The notes under the pieces are model-generated. The model was not told where the DNA came from, made no database searches, and was given only the letters and a program-made list of their open reading frames with translations. The translations under genes were made by a program, and so were the position numbers. Source: Candidatus Magnetocorallium paracelense (GTDB lineage: Bacteria; Nitrospirota; Thermodesulfovibrionia; Thermodesulfovibrionales; Magnetobacteriaceae). Taken from it: a stretch of 64,000 bases of DNA. Where the stretch lies: positions 1 to 64,000 of the forward strand of contig JAREWP010000050.1 in assembly GCA_029001845.1 (NCBI GenBank). Reading direction: 5' to 3'. Positions 52,839 to 62,358 of the stretch are shown piece after piece; position 1 is the first letter of the stretch, and the number at the start of each line of letters is the position of its first letter.

Positions 52839-53505
52839 GCTTTATCTCGATATTATCGATACCTGTGACACAAGCCCTCATCCCAGCAGACTGGAATATA
52901 AAGCCCTAAAGGCAATATCTGAAATATTCGTTAAAGAATACGACACCGCAATCTCCATTACCCACCATGTGCTTCCCGAACTTTTAAAAAAAAGTCTGCA
53001 AGACACAGGCGATTCTCTTTTCTCTTCCCATATCCTGATAATTCCGCCGAGCACCGGATTCCTGCACAATGATGACGGTTTTTCCTCAATTATACAAAAG
53101 AGCGTGTCCGAGGGGCTGAGCGCCCTGAGTCTGCATTTTTGTTATACAGAGGAGAATATCACTCTTACAGAGACTTTTGGCGCCTATTATAACCGTGAGG
53201 TTCACAGACTGAAGGATCCTCTTTTTAAGCTCGAGCTTGGTTACGCCTCCTTTCTGCCGGTAGAGAGATTTGCCGCACTCAAGATATTTCAGCTCGAATA
53301 TGACGAAATGACTCTCTCGATTTCTCCAAAATATAAAAACAGAGTAGAGCCTCTTGTTACGACGATGGATTTTCCCATTGTCACTGCCAACAGTTTCGGT
53401 AAGGGCTTTGCCTTTTCCTTTGGTTTTCATTCACTGGACGATCCTGTTGTCACGGAACTTCTGTCCCATTTATTGCTTTTTATCAGCAGAAATTGTAATT
53501 ACTGA
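52831..53505 (+). CDS. Unrecognised partner of the radical SAM protein
   Basis: A 224-residue protein beginning MNRLYLDIIDTCDTSPHPSR; the start is inside the radical SAM gene (8-bp overlap). There is no signal peptide or membrane helix. SITHHVLPELLKKSL and ILIIPPSTGFLHNDDGF look like an alpha/beta fold, and DPVVTELLSHLLLFISRNCNY ends the chain. The glutamine-amidotransferase-like flow (HxxP, trailing HSLDDP) hints at a DJ-1 or GATase-like fold, but no catalytic cysteine is convincing. I recognise no family. The overlap implies joint function with the radical SAM enzyme. Confidence 0.7.
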   Translation: MNRLYLDIIDTCDTSPHPSRLEYKALKAISEIFVKEYDTAISITHHVLPELLKKSLQDTGDSLFSSHILIIPPSTGFLHNDDGFSSIIQKSVSEGLSALSLHFCYTEENITLTETFGAYYNREVHRLKDPLFKLELGYASFLPVERFAALKIFQLEYDEMTLSISPKYKNRVEPLVTTMDFPIVTANSFGKGFAFSFGFHSLDDPVVTELLSHLLLFISRNCNY

Positions 53506-53691
53506 GGGATCAAAGACAGTATTTGGAATTCAGAATAAACGACTATGACCCTGGGGTTCATGGTCGTTTGTCTCGAAAATAGACACCCACAAAATGTCGG
53601 GGTAGACCTGTGTGTCTGCCCCGGCGGTGGCAAACGAACAAAAAAAAGCGCCGGAGTAACGGCACGCGGCCGGGGCGAACACACAGGTTCG

Positions 53692-53745
53692 CCCCTACGA
53701 TTTTCATGTTTTGTAGCGACCCGGGGGCATGGACGTTTACTCCGA
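53692..53745 (-). repeat. ACGTCCATG...GCATGAAAAT dispersed repeat (inverted)
   Basis: On the minus strand it reads GGAGTAAACGTCCATGCCCC then GCTACAAAACATGAAAATCG, a further copy of the 27531 unit. The adjacent 53560-53690 bp contain GGTAGACCTGTGTGTCTGCC and the answering CGAACACACAGGTTCGCC, a second inverted repeat. It overlaps the stop of the Rpn gene. Confidence 0.65.
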
Positions 53746-54642
53746 TTTTAATGATCTTTGCAGTTCTTCGATTTTTTCCGCAGAAAGCCCGGTGTATCTC
53801 ATAACCTTTTGCGGCGTTAATCCGTCTTCCAGCATATTTTTGGCGTCTTCGATTTTGCCCGCTTCCACTCCCTTCTCCATGCCTTTTTCCATCCCTTTTT
53901 CCATGCCCTCAAAAAGAGCTGATTCCACAAGAGAGCGTTCGTATCTTAAATTTTCGATATAAGCGTCATAAGCCATCCTCTCTTCTTCATCGAGGCTTAA
54001 CACATCGAGTCTCTTTTTTGCAGATATTATACTCTTTGCACTGAAAACATCCTTTATCTCGCCGGTCTTTAAAAAATATACCCATTCGTCGAACAAGTCT
54101 TCCATCTCTCCATGCTCGTCGAATTTACCGGTGCGAATTATGTAGTTCTCCGGAAATATCTCCTCAATTGCATTCAAACCAAACAGCTTCTGCTGTGCTT
54201 TGGTCAGCCTGAGTATGTCCTTTTTATGTACTCCTTTGAACTGTGTGGTTCCCTGATACAAATAATCCTCTCCAATTCCCAACTCAAAGTACACGATGCT
54301 TACAGTTACAACCTTTTTGACACTTCCGTAGAGGTCCCCCTCTTTCAAGTATTGTGTTATCAACCTGGAAGAGCCGTGCAGAATCCTGTGAAAGAAATCC
54401 AGCTCTTTTTCGTATTGAACTTCGACCAATATAAGCGTACCGGCAGAGTCTTTTGCCAGAAGATCCACTTTGCTCGATTTGTCGAACCTGCTATCCTTGT
54501 TGCTTTCACTCTCAAGGATATCTACGATTGTAATATCCTCATGAAGGAGCTCGCTTAAAAAACCTTCGAGAATATCGAAGTTGGCCTTATCCCTGAGAAT
54601 ACGCTTAATAGCCCAGTCAAATGTAATCAGTCTTCTTTTCAT
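53737..54642 (-). CDS. Rpn/PD-(D/E)XK nuclease family transposase-like protein
   Basis: A 301-residue protein starting RLITFDWAIKRILRDKANF, with SSKVDLLAKDSAGTLILVEVQYE, the D...E-x-Q/K pattern of the PDDEXK core of the Rpn (RpnA-like, DUF4351-type) family. The C-terminus has four copies of EKGMEKG (about residues 246-262), a variable helical linker typical of the family, then a short EIEELQRSLKSE-like helix. Rpn proteins are DNA endonucleases implicated in horizontal transfer and phage defence. Repeats lie on both sides. Confidence 0.85.
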   Translation of the reverse strand: MKRRLITFDWAIKRILRDKANFDILEGFLSELLHEDITIVDILESESNKDSRFDKSSKVDLLAKDSAGTLILVEVQYEKELDFFHRILHGSSRLITQYLKEGDLYGSVKKVVTVSIVYFELGIGEDYLYQGTTQFKGVHKKDILRLTKAQQKLFGLNAIEEIFPENYIIRTGKFDEHGEMEDLFDEWVYFLKTGEIKDVFSAKSIISAKKRLDVLSLDEEERMAYDAYIENLRYERSLVESALFEGMEKGMEKGMEKGVEAGKIEDAKNMLEDGLTPQKVMRYTGLSAEKIEELQRSLKSE

Positions 54643-54719
54643 ATTGTTTTTTAATCGAAACAGTTAAAGTATGCGACGATTTGTCTCTGTTTTAAAATAA
54701 CGCCTTCGTCGGATTTCAT

Positions 54720-54755
54720 AAATGTAGCCGCAGGCTGAAGCCTGCGGCTACATTT
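54720..54755. repeat. GCAGGC palindrome, short form
   Basis: Identical stem to 3153-3188 (AAATGTAGCCGCAGGCT and its complement), followed by seven T. Upstream GGATTTCATA is also shared. Confidence 0.85.
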
Positions 54756-54760
54756 TTTTA

Positions 54761-54804
54761 CTCCCTCTCCCCCTTTGAAGGGGGAGAGGGTTGGGGTGAG
54801 GGAG
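54761..54804 (+). repeat. CCCTCTCCCC repeat, truncated
   Basis: CTCCCTCTCCCCCTTTGAAG with its complement and GGTTGGGGTGAGGGAG. A fragment of the unit at 26147-26259. Confidence 0.75.
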
Positions 54805-55250
54805 TTGTTTCCCCTAACTCTTCGATTATTTGTAACAGTTCACGGGGGTCAGGGATCAGAGGTCAGTTACTGCTATAACTTCTTCATCCATTGTCCGATA
54901 GGCTATTATTACTCATAAATCCGATTATTTTATTGGTGAAAGACTCTGTCATATAAAACCGGCCTCCGACCCCTGTGAACTATTACGATTATTTTAATTA
55001 TAGCACGATTCGACCTGAGTTTATAAGATTGCAGCCCCTTACAGATTCAAATGTTCATCGTTGAGAGTTTAAACAGGAAAAAATGGAGTAAAACGAAAAT
55101 ATTGAAGCACGATAATTGACTTTTTCATTTTTTTGCCTGATTTCTATAAAAAAAAAGCAAATATGTCAAGAGTTTTATTTTTTGATGTTGTATGATAGCG
55201 CTTATACTGTTCACCGACCCTAAATGCCGAAATGTAAGGAGTTTTAATCC

Positions 55251-56093
55251 ATGAGAATAAAAATCGAGCTTACAGGTACGAAAAATACTTTCCTGCCCAA
55301 AGGGTTCAATGCCTGTATTCAGGGGGTTATTTATAACTTTCTCGATCGTTTGGACGCCCAATGGCTTCATAACAACGGATACATGTACGAAAAAAGAAGT
55401 TTTAAGCTTTTTACCTTTTCCCCGTTACTTGAAAAAGGTCGTTATCTGAAGAGAGAGGGGCTGTTTGTATTTCCTCAACAGATAAGTTTTTACATCTCTT
55501 CACCTGTGGACTGGATCATACAGCAGCTTGCTGAGAATCTCACAATAAGTGAAAAGGTGATTCTGGGAGAAAACACAATGCGAATATCGTCTCTCTTTTT
55601 TACGGTGCCCGGAGTAATAACCAAAAGAAGAACAAAGTTGAGAGCCCTGTCGCCTGTTGAGACACACTCCACTGTTATAAAGCCTGACGGCAGAAAGGTA
55701 ACGCACTATTACACCCCCTTTGAAGAGGAGTTCTCAAGGCTTGTGAATGAAAATTTAAAGAAAAAGTGGACAGCCTTTTTTAACAGGCCCTGCACCCATG
55801 ATATTTCCATTAAACCTCTGTTTAGAGGCAGCAACAACGAGAGAATTCAATATTTCGGAACCGGAAAGAATAGAACCTTGATAAAGGGGTGGAAAGGAAC
55901 GTTTCTTGCCACAGGAGACACCCGATTTCTCCAGTTCGCCCTTGAAACCGGTCTTGGCAGCAGAAACTCCAATGGTTTCGGCATGGTGGAAGTGGCGGAT
56001 GAGGATAATGAGAAGGTGGAGATTAATTTAACGGGATTGAAGGGAAGTAAAAGCACTGAGAGTGCAGATACAAATGGAGGAGTTGAGAGATGA
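55251..56093 (+). CDS. cas6: CRISPR pre-crRNA endonuclease Cas6
   Basis: A 280-residue RAMP protein, the first gene of the type I-B operon, with a ribosome site AAGGAG. The N-terminal ferredoxin fold starts MRIKIELTGTKNTFLPKGFN. The C-terminal glycine-rich loop FALETGLGSRNSNGFGMVEV is the Cas6 signature. It cuts pre-crRNA in repeats to give crRNAs for Cascade. Its stop overlaps the next start as ATGA. The last 20 residues are acidic and serine-rich. Confidence 0.92.
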   Translation: MRIKIELTGTKNTFLPKGFNACIQGVIYNFLDRLDAQWLHNNGYMYEKRSFKLFTFSPLLEKGRYLKREGLFVFPQQISFYISSPVDWIIQQLAENLTISEKVILGENTMRISSLFFTVPGVITKRRTKLRALSPVETHSTVIKPDGRKVTHYYTPFEEEFSRLVNENLKKKWTAFFNRPCTHDISIKPLFRGSNNERIQYFGTGKNRTLIKGWKGTFLATGDTRFLQFALETGLGSRNSNGFGMVEVADEDNEKVEINLTGLKGSKSTESADTNGGVER

Positions 56094-58003
56094 TTAAAGA
56101 GATCGTCGAATTTTCCAGGGAGCTTGAAAGCGCAGGTATTTACGAAAGAGTAACAGAGGAAAATAAAAAAATTGATAAACCAATCATGGTAATTCCTGTC
56201 GATGAAGAACTGACACAAATTCTGACGGATGATATTTATTTTGTTTTCAAAGCAGTTGAAAATGAGTTTTGCATTTTGGATGAAAGTAATGGAAAAGAGA
56301 AACGAGTTGAAGTGAAGCAGCCTGAGAATTCCAAAATTAAAATTAAAGCCATCCAAGAGGAATCAGTACAGTGGAGGGAAATTTTAAAATCTATCCCTAT
56401 TATTACAAGAAAATTAAAAGGGGATGAAAAAGGCGGCAAAAGTATTGGCTCTAATAAAGGAACAAACTCATATCATATTTTAATATTTGAAGGAAAATTT
56501 AAAGATGGTGGCATTTCAAACAAAAAAGGTAAGAAGGTTTTTAAAGGAGATTTATTTAATTGCGATTTTGGCTTTTTTCAAAAATTGTCGGACACATATA
56601 GAAAAGAGAATATTATTAAAGGCATTCCAACAAGTTCAGAGAGAGGAACTCTCATATCATTGTTGGAACAAGTTGCATTGGAAGATAATAGGACACAGAT
56701 TTGGAGGCAGATTGAGCTATTTAAGAATTGTTTTGTATCAAGTAATTTGCAAAATAAAGTGCAAACAGCATCCTTTGACTCATTGCGGATTATAATTATG
56801 TTACCGCAAAAATACTATCCTGACTATTCTGCGTGGTATTCCGATTATATAAAAAAGAAAATTTTTGTGGTGGAAAAAGAAAGTGATTATTTTAACGGTG
56901 AATGCCCTATATGTAAGGCTTCGAATAAAAAGCTATTTCTCCCGAATTCATTTAATAATATGGACGAAGGTAAGCCATTCTTAAAACATTTACATAGATA
57001 CAGAAATATTAACATTGCCATTTGTAAGGATTGCGCTCTGTCAATATACAAATTTCAGGAGTATTTTCTGGTTAGATTACATATGACGATTTTCCCTTTA
57101 TTCACAGTAAAGGAGTTAAGAGTCAATGCTCTGACTCTTTTCCAAAATCAGCAAAGAATCAAAAAGCAGTCATTTAAAAGAATAATAGATGAAATCTACA
57201 GAAAAACTTCAATCGACACACTTGACTTTATTTTAATGCTTTATAAAGATGACATACTCTTTTTTGACTATATTACAGGTTTTCAATATAAATTCAACGA
57301 TATAAACCTCTTTGAAATTGAAAAAAAATTTAATGAAATTTTTTTTGACTCTTACCTGTTGGAGAATTATTTTACTTCGAAGGTAGATACAAAAGAGAGG
57401 AACAGAGATAGGATGATCTATAGATATAGAAAACAGTTGTTTGATTTCTTCTATCGCGCTAAATATCGTGGTATAGATAAGGCTTTCCTTAGGGATATGT
57501 ATTTTGAGGTCTTAAAAATCGAGATTGGTCAGTTGGTCAGTGGAGCTAAAAGTTATAACAAATTAGTTAGTAATCACAAGAAGTATCTGGAACTGAATAC
57601 AATATTTAAGGGGGAAATGATGGAAACAATTAAAGCTATTAAAGACAAAAAAAGGATAGAAGACCTTGAGAGTTTTGCTTTTTATGCCGGACAGATTTCT
57701 TATTACCTTTTATCTCAGTCAAAGGCGGAACAGAAAAAGCACTCTCTTATAGAGCCTTTTGTCAATGTTGTTAATTTTAGAATCCTGGGTAAACAAATTG
57801 AGAATTTGTTCAATACATATAAACATTCTATCGATTTTGGCAGTCACAGGTTTAATGCCATGATGTCTGGTTTTTGGGCGTTTCTGTATGACCACAACGA
57901 CGAAGAGTTTACGAACGATCTTAAAATTCTCTTTTACGCCGGATATTTTGACAGAGAAAATAATATATTTTTCGAAAGGAGATCAAATGATGGGGGAAAA
58001 TAA
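56090..58003 (+). CDS. cas8b: Cascade large subunit Cas8b (Csh1 type)
   Basis: A 637-residue protein in the large-subunit position. A four-cysteine zinc-ribbon pair is at about residues 270-320 (GECPICKASNKK and NIAICKDCALSIYKFQEYF). The N-terminus is beta-rich with a KSIGSNKGTNSYHI region. The C-terminal helical part (ESFAFYAGQISYYLLSQS, LIEPFVNVVNF) is characteristic of Csh1/Cas8b1. It would recognise PAM and hold non-target DNA. It overlaps cas6 by 4 bp and cas7 by 17 bp. Sequence identity in this family is low, so the subtype call rests on position plus motifs. Confidence 0.85.
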   Translation: MIKEIVEFSRELESAGIYERVTEENKKIDKPIMVIPVDEELTQILTDDIYFVFKAVENEFCILDESNGKEKRVEVKQPENSKIKIKAIQEESVQWREILKSIPIITRKLKGDEKGGKSIGSNKGTNSYHILIFEGKFKDGGISNKKGKKVFKGDLFNCDFGFFQKLSDTYRKENIIKGIPTSSERGTLISLLEQVALEDNRTQIWRQIELFKNCFVSSNLQNKVQTASFDSLRIIIMLPQKYYPDYSAWYSDYIKKKIFVVEKESDYFNGECPICKASNKKLFLPNSFNNMDEGKPFLKHLHRYRNINIAICKDCALSIYKFQEYFLVRLHMTIFPLFTVKELRVNALTLFQNQQRIKKQSFKRIIDEIYRKTSIDTLDFILMLYKDDILFFDYITGFQYKFNDINLFEIEKKFNEIFFDSYLLENYFTSKVDTKERNRDRMIYRYRKQLFDFFYRAKYRGIDKAFLRDMYFEVLKIEIGQLVSGAKSYNKLVSNHKKYLELNTIFKGEMMETIKAIKDKKRIEDLESFAFYAGQISYYLLSQSKAEQKKHSLIEPFVNVVNFRILGKQIENLFNTYKHSIDFGSHRFNAMMSGFWAFLYDHNDEEFTNDLKILFYAGYFDRENNIFFERRSNDGGK

Positions 58004-58931
58004 TAAGTTTTTTAATAAAAGATGTTACGGTATCGCTATAGTAAAAAGCGAAAACAGTTGCTTTAATGCAGATTTCACGGGACAACCAAGACGCTTGCCA
58101 GATCAAAACGGTACTATTTATGCTACTGACAAGGCCTTGAAATATGCAATAAGGAAGTATTGGGTCGATAAAAATTTAAATGTTTTTGTATGGAAAACTT
58201 TTAAAGAGAAGGATGGTGATTATCTACCTAATACCCTTGAGGAGAGATACAATTATATGTGTAAGATAATGGATAAGAAAATTCCGCTAGATCTCTTTTC
58301 GGAGTGTATTGACACAAAACTTTTTGGAATAACCTTTGCCATGAAGTCAAAAAAAGAGAAGGAAAATAAAAATCTTTCTTTAACCGGAGCGGTGCAGATA
58401 AGCTATGGAGTAAATCGTTTTGATGATAATACAATTTATTCAAACGATATTCTATCTCCATATGCAGATAAGGAAGGAGCCAGGAGTAGTACTATCGGAA
58501 ACGAAAGTAAAGCGAAGGAAGTTTTTTATGTTTATGACTTCGTAGTCAATCCCAAGAATTCTGTCGATCACTTTAGAAACGATAAAGAGGTTGTTAACAA
58601 AATGAGTATTACCAACGACGAAATTGACTCTTTAAAAGAGGCTTTAAAACATGCTGTAACAAATTTAAACACTTCCTCAAAAATTGGCTCTGAGAATGTT
58701 CTTACCCTTTTTATAACATTGAAGGAGAATTCAAAGTCTCAGATTCCAATGCTTAAAAATCTTGTGAAAGTCAAAAAAGAGGATGATGAGGCTGCTGTAG
58801 TGGATTTAAGCAAAATTACAGAGATAATCGATTCCTGTGACGCCGAAAAAACAGAGCTTTTTTATAATAAAAGTACAATAAGGGTAGACGGGTATAAATC
58901 TAATGAATTGCATATTATTAGTTTAATGTAA
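57987..58931 (+). CDS. cas7: Cascade backbone subunit Cas7 (Csh2, type I-B)
   Basis: A 314-residue RAMP protein starting MMGENNKFF with AAAGGAGAT 5-10 nt upstream; the open frame extends 33 codons upstream into cas8b but that start has no ribosome site. RCYGIAIVKSENSCFNADFT and GQPRRLPDQNGTIYATDKAL match the Csh2 opening. LTGAVQISYGVNRFDDNTIY is the central RAMP strand pair. Several copies coat the crRNA spacer. It overlaps cas8b by 17 bp. Confidence 0.93.
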   Translation: MMGENNKFFNKRCYGIAIVKSENSCFNADFTGQPRRLPDQNGTIYATDKALKYAIRKYWVDKNLNVFVWKTFKEKDGDYLPNTLEERYNYMCKIMDKKIPLDLFSECIDTKLFGITFAMKSKKEKENKNLSLTGAVQISYGVNRFDDNTIYSNDILSPYADKEGARSSTIGNESKAKEVFYVYDFVVNPKNSVDHFRNDKEVVNKMSITNDEIDSLKEALKHAVTNLNTSSKIGSENVLTLFITLKENSKSQIPMLKNLVKVKKEDDEAAVVDLSKITEIIDSCDAEKTELFYNKSTIRVDGYKSNELHIISLM

Positions 58932-58944
58932 AGAAAGGATTGTC

Positions 58945-59751
58945 ATGGAAAGTTTCTCTTTTGACCTGATTGGCGAGTTTGCTTTTTTTAAGAAAAACGA
59001 TTGTAATGGCTTAGTATACATCAGCTATAACTTTATCCATAAACCTGTCATCTTAGGTATCATAGGCGCAATTATGGGAATTCCCGGTTTATCCATGGCT
59101 GAACAAGGGAAATTTCCCGAGTATTTTTCATTACTTAAGGATATTAATTTATCTATAAAACCTTACTATCATGAGCCGTTTAAAAAAGTAGTCACTGGCT
59201 TTAATAATTCCAGTGGCCTGGCTTCTGCAAGTTCTGACAACCATGGACAAACATGGCAGATCAAAGAGGAAGTCCTCATTGGAAACCCTTACATCAAGTT
59301 TACAATCTTTATCCTTGATGAAGGATCGATAGATGTATCATTTATGGAAAAACTAAAAACACGCCTCCAAAAAGGCGAGACCGAGTACCCGCTCTATTTT
59401 GGGAAAAACGAATTCTTTGCTTATCATGAAGGGTATGATGAGTATGAAGTACAAAAGTTGACAGAGAGAGAGGTCTTTGTTCATTCGTTAATAAAAAAAG
59501 GCAATCGAGAGGATGGAGAAACAGTCTCCATAAAGGAGTTGAGTTTCTCTGACTTTGATCCCTTCGATTTGGAGTCTGTTGGCGGAAATACGATTTATGA
59601 GCATCTGCCATACGATTTCGATAACCAGGGATTTTATAAAAAGGATATTTTTATGTTTACTCAAAAGAAACTCATAATCAATAAGAGCGACGGCTTTTAC
59701 ACCTTACAGAGTAAAGCAGGAAAGGAGTCCTTTAATGTTCAATTTATCTGA
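58945..59751 (+). CDS. cas5: Cascade subunit Cas5 (type I-B)
   Basis: A 268-residue protein. The first 30 residues FSFDLIGEFAFFKKNDCNGL and the strand-helix VILGIIGAIMGIPGLSM are the Cas5 N-terminal RAMP motif. LIGNPYIKFTIFIL is the central strand. Cas5 caps the crRNA 5' handle. It follows cas7 after 13 bp and overlaps cas3 by 17 bp. The I-B form (Cas5h/Cas5b) is typical at this length. Confidence 0.92.
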   Translation: MESFSFDLIGEFAFFKKNDCNGLVYISYNFIHKPVILGIIGAIMGIPGLSMAEQGKFPEYFSLLKDINLSIKPYYHEPFKKVVTGFNNSSGLASASSDNHGQTWQIKEEVLIGNPYIKFTIFILDEGSIDVSFMEKLKTRLQKGETEYPLYFGKNEFFAYHEGYDEYEVQKLTEREVFVHSLIKKGNREDGETVSIKELSFSDFDPFDLESVGGNTIYEHLPYDFDNQGFYKKDIFMFTQKKLIINKSDGFYTLQSKAGKESFNVQFI

Positions 59752-62350
59752 AAAAGAGCTTAGTTCATATTACGCCCACAGTAAAAAGGATTCTCCTCCT
59801 GAAAGCTTTGTTCTCCACTCTGAGATAACTCTGAAATACTATGATAAAATTATCGATCTTTACGGGCTGGATTCCGTTTTTTCGAGGTTAATCGAAGATA
59901 TCAATCTAAACGATACTTCTGCAAAAAATACTGCAATAAGAGCGGATATTATAAAAAAGGCTCTCAGAGATTTTGTTGCTTTCCATGATCTGGGTAAACT
60001 CGATAAAGAGGTCCAGGAAAAATTCACAGGTAAAGAAAACAAATCCACTCACAGCGACAAGAGTTATTTTATAATTCTCTACAAACTCCTTGTAATGCAA
60101 AAGCAAAATACATTAAACGGAAAGGAGTTTATTTGTCTTTTTCTTCTTCTCTATTCAGTATATAAACACCACGGACGATTGGACGACATAATTGAGGATT
60201 TGGAAAAAATCGGATGTCGTTTTGACAGAGACAGGACAATCGCCATTTTAACCGCTCTAAATGAACCGATCGACGAGGATGCTTTAGGCCTGCCCGGTAA
60301 TAAGAATTTCTGGACAAGATGGAAAGGGGAGAATGAAAAAAGACTTATCCGAATGCTCAGTTCACAGAGCCTCTCCTTTTTTACTCTTTTCAAACTACAG
60401 CACTCCCTGCTTATAACATCAGACTATTACGCCACCATGGAGTTTACAACCGGCAGAGATTTTAAAATACATACCCTCGATATGGAGACAACAAATGAAA
60501 TCTCTCGCAGGTTTCATGGCGATACAATGAGTGGAGATAACTTTAATCCCCGCATAAATCTTGACAGAGATATCCATATTTCCAAGAATTTAAATGACAT
60601 CGCCAGTGAAAATAAGGGCGAAGCGCTCAATGAATTACGTTCCCTTCTGAATGTTTATGCAGAAGAGAGGGTGGCAAAGTTTTTAGATGAAAAAAACGAC
60701 AATTATGTCTGCTTTCTCCCTGTACCTACAGGAGGCGGTAAAACGAATATCTCTCTCCGTCTGGCTCTGAAAATAATGGAGAAAAGAGACGAGATAAGAA
60801 AGCTTTTTTATGTGTTTCCTTTTATTAATCTTATAGAGCAGTCTTATGACTACCTTGAAAAGTTTATCGGAAAGGATCATATGGCCCGTCTGGATTCCGG
60901 GAATATCGAATTATCGGAGTCCCATGAGGAGAGGGAAGGCGTTGCAAAATATGTGGACAATCTCTTTTTTAATTACCCTATTTTGTTTATAAGCCATGTA
61001 AGATTTTTCGATCTTTTTTTAAGGAATGAAAAGAACAGTAACTATAATTTTCATCAACTGGCGAACAGTATTGTGATTATTGATGAAATTCAGGCATACA
61101 GTGTTACTGTTTGGACTGAAATCTCCTGTCTCCTTAATGCAACAGGCCGCTTTATGAATACCCGCTTTATTATAATGAGCGCCACACTACCTGCCATCGA
61201 TATCTTGTCGGAGAGTCGTTTTCCTGCGTTGTTTAACAATAGATTTACAGAGGCCCTTTACAATCATGAACTTTTTAAGAGAACTTCGATCAAAGCGGAG
61301 AAATCTCTTAAAATGGCTGACAAAAAGGATAAACAGTCAATCGTTAAATTTACGGACAAACTATTGAAAAAAGGAACAGGACACTCTAAAATTCTTGTTG
61401 TTCTTAATACAGTAAAAGATTCTCTGGAAATTTACAGTGCAATCTGTGAATCTAAAGTTTATAAAAAGGAGTTTAACGGTTACGAGCTCTTGTTGCTCAA
61501 TTCGACGATACTTGATGATAGAAGAAAAAGGATAATCGAAACCTGTAAACAGAGTGACGCTAAAGCGATTCTGATTTCGACACAGTCTGTAGAGGCAGGT
61601 GTGGATATCGATTTTGACATTGGATTCAGGGCGTATGCGCCCTTTGATTCCATTGTTCAGGTAGCAGGGAGGATTAATAGAAACAACAAAAAAAATATGG
61701 GAGAGCTTATTGTTTTTAAAGACGAGAAGTATAAATATGTGTACAGGGATGACTTCAGGGCTAAAGCGACTCGAAGCATGGAAGACGATTTTTTTAAAAA
61801 AACCGAACCTGTTAATGAGAGGAATGAAATAATCGGGTTTTACGATAGGATTATCGAAGAAGTAAAAAATGATAATGAGACTCCCTTTAAGGAGAGCTCG
61901 AGATCGAATGTATCGGATATGGCGAACCTCTTTTTCAAACAGGTCGATAAGAATGTCGCTCTTATAGAGGGCGACACCATAGCTCTCTTTATCCCGGCAG
62001 ACATAGAAGCTTCTTCCTATGGAGAGTTTGTATATAAGGAGTTTATGTCAAATGGTTATATCTCCGGCGAAAAGGTATGGCTGGCCTATGAGTCTCTCTT
62101 TTTAGAAGGTGGTTATTCTTATGAAACAATGACAGTAGTCAGAAATTTCTCCAAACTTCTGTGTCCCTTTACGATTAATCTTTTTAACTCCCGTACTGAG
62201 AGTGGAAAACTAAAGGATGTTTTGAAAGGTGGGATGCGCTATGGATATTTCTATTGCCGCAATTACGAAAAATATTATAACAAAAAGAGCGGTCTCGATC
62301 CCGATAAATTTAAAAAGGAAGTAACAGGCAGAGAATATCTGATTTTATAG
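59735..62350 (+). CDS. cas3: CRISPR nuclease-helicase Cas3
   Basis: An 871-residue protein with a fused HD nuclease and SF2 helicase. The HD motif is DFVAFHDLGKLDKEV (His84-Asp85), helped by the later KHHGR histidines. Walker A is VPTGGGKTNISLRLAL (about residue 335), motif II VIIDEIQAY, motif III MSATLP and motif VI STQSVEAGVDIDFDIGFRAY with QVAGRINRNNKK. It is recruited by Cascade to cut and degrade target DNA. It overlaps cas5 and is followed 8 bp later by cas4. Confidence 0.95.
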   Translation: MFNLSEKELSSYYAHSKKDSPPESFVLHSEITLKYYDKIIDLYGLDSVFSRLIEDINLNDTSAKNTAIRADIIKKALRDFVAFHDLGKLDKEVQEKFTGKENKSTHSDKSYFIILYKLLVMQKQNTLNGKEFICLFLLLYSVYKHHGRLDDIIEDLEKIGCRFDRDRTIAILTALNEPIDEDALGLPGNKNFWTRWKGENEKRLIRMLSSQSLSFFTLFKLQHSLLITSDYYATMEFTTGRDFKIHTLDMETTNEISRRFHGDTMSGDNFNPRINLDRDIHISKNLNDIASENKGEALNELRSLLNVYAEERVAKFLDEKNDNYVCFLPVPTGGGKTNISLRLALKIMEKRDEIRKLFYVFPFINLIEQSYDYLEKFIGKDHMARLDSGNIELSESHEEREGVAKYVDNLFFNYPILFISHVRFFDLFLRNEKNSNYNFHQLANSIVIIDEIQAYSVTVWTEISCLLNATGRFMNTRFIIMSATLPAIDILSESRFPALFNNRFTEALYNHELFKRTSIKAEKSLKMADKKDKQSIVKFTDKLLKKGTGHSKILVVLNTVKDSLEIYSAICESKVYKKEFNGYELLLLNSTILDDRRKRIIETCKQSDAKAILISTQSVEAGVDIDFDIGFRAYAPFDSIVQVAGRINRNNKKNMGELIVFKDEKYKYVYRDDFRAKATRSMEDDFFKKTEPVNERNEIIGFYDRIIEEVKNDNETPFKESSRSNVSDMANLFFKQVDKNVALIEGDTIALFIPADIEASSYGEFVYKEFMSNGYISGEKVWLAYESLFLEGGYSYETMTVVRNFSKLLCPFTINLFNSRTESGKLKDVLKGGMRYGYFYCRNYEKYYNKKSGLDPDKFKKEVTGREYLIL

Positions 62351-62358
62351 GGAAGAGT

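Larger units (their letters stand above)
54643..55250. other. Gene-free spacer before the cas operon
   Basis: It holds the GCAGGC palindrome (54720-54755), the truncated CCCTCTCC module (54761-54804) and GTTCACGGGGGTCAGG pieces. It is AT-rich from 54990 on. No CRISPR repeats are seen. A possible promoter (TTGATG ... TATACT, short spacing) precedes the cas6 ribosome site AAGGAG. Confidence 0.6.

Noticed and set aside
53545-53804. Plus-strand 60-80 codon frames between the radical SAM partner and the Rpn gene
   Set aside because: They lie in inverted repeats and overlap the end of the Rpn gene antisense.
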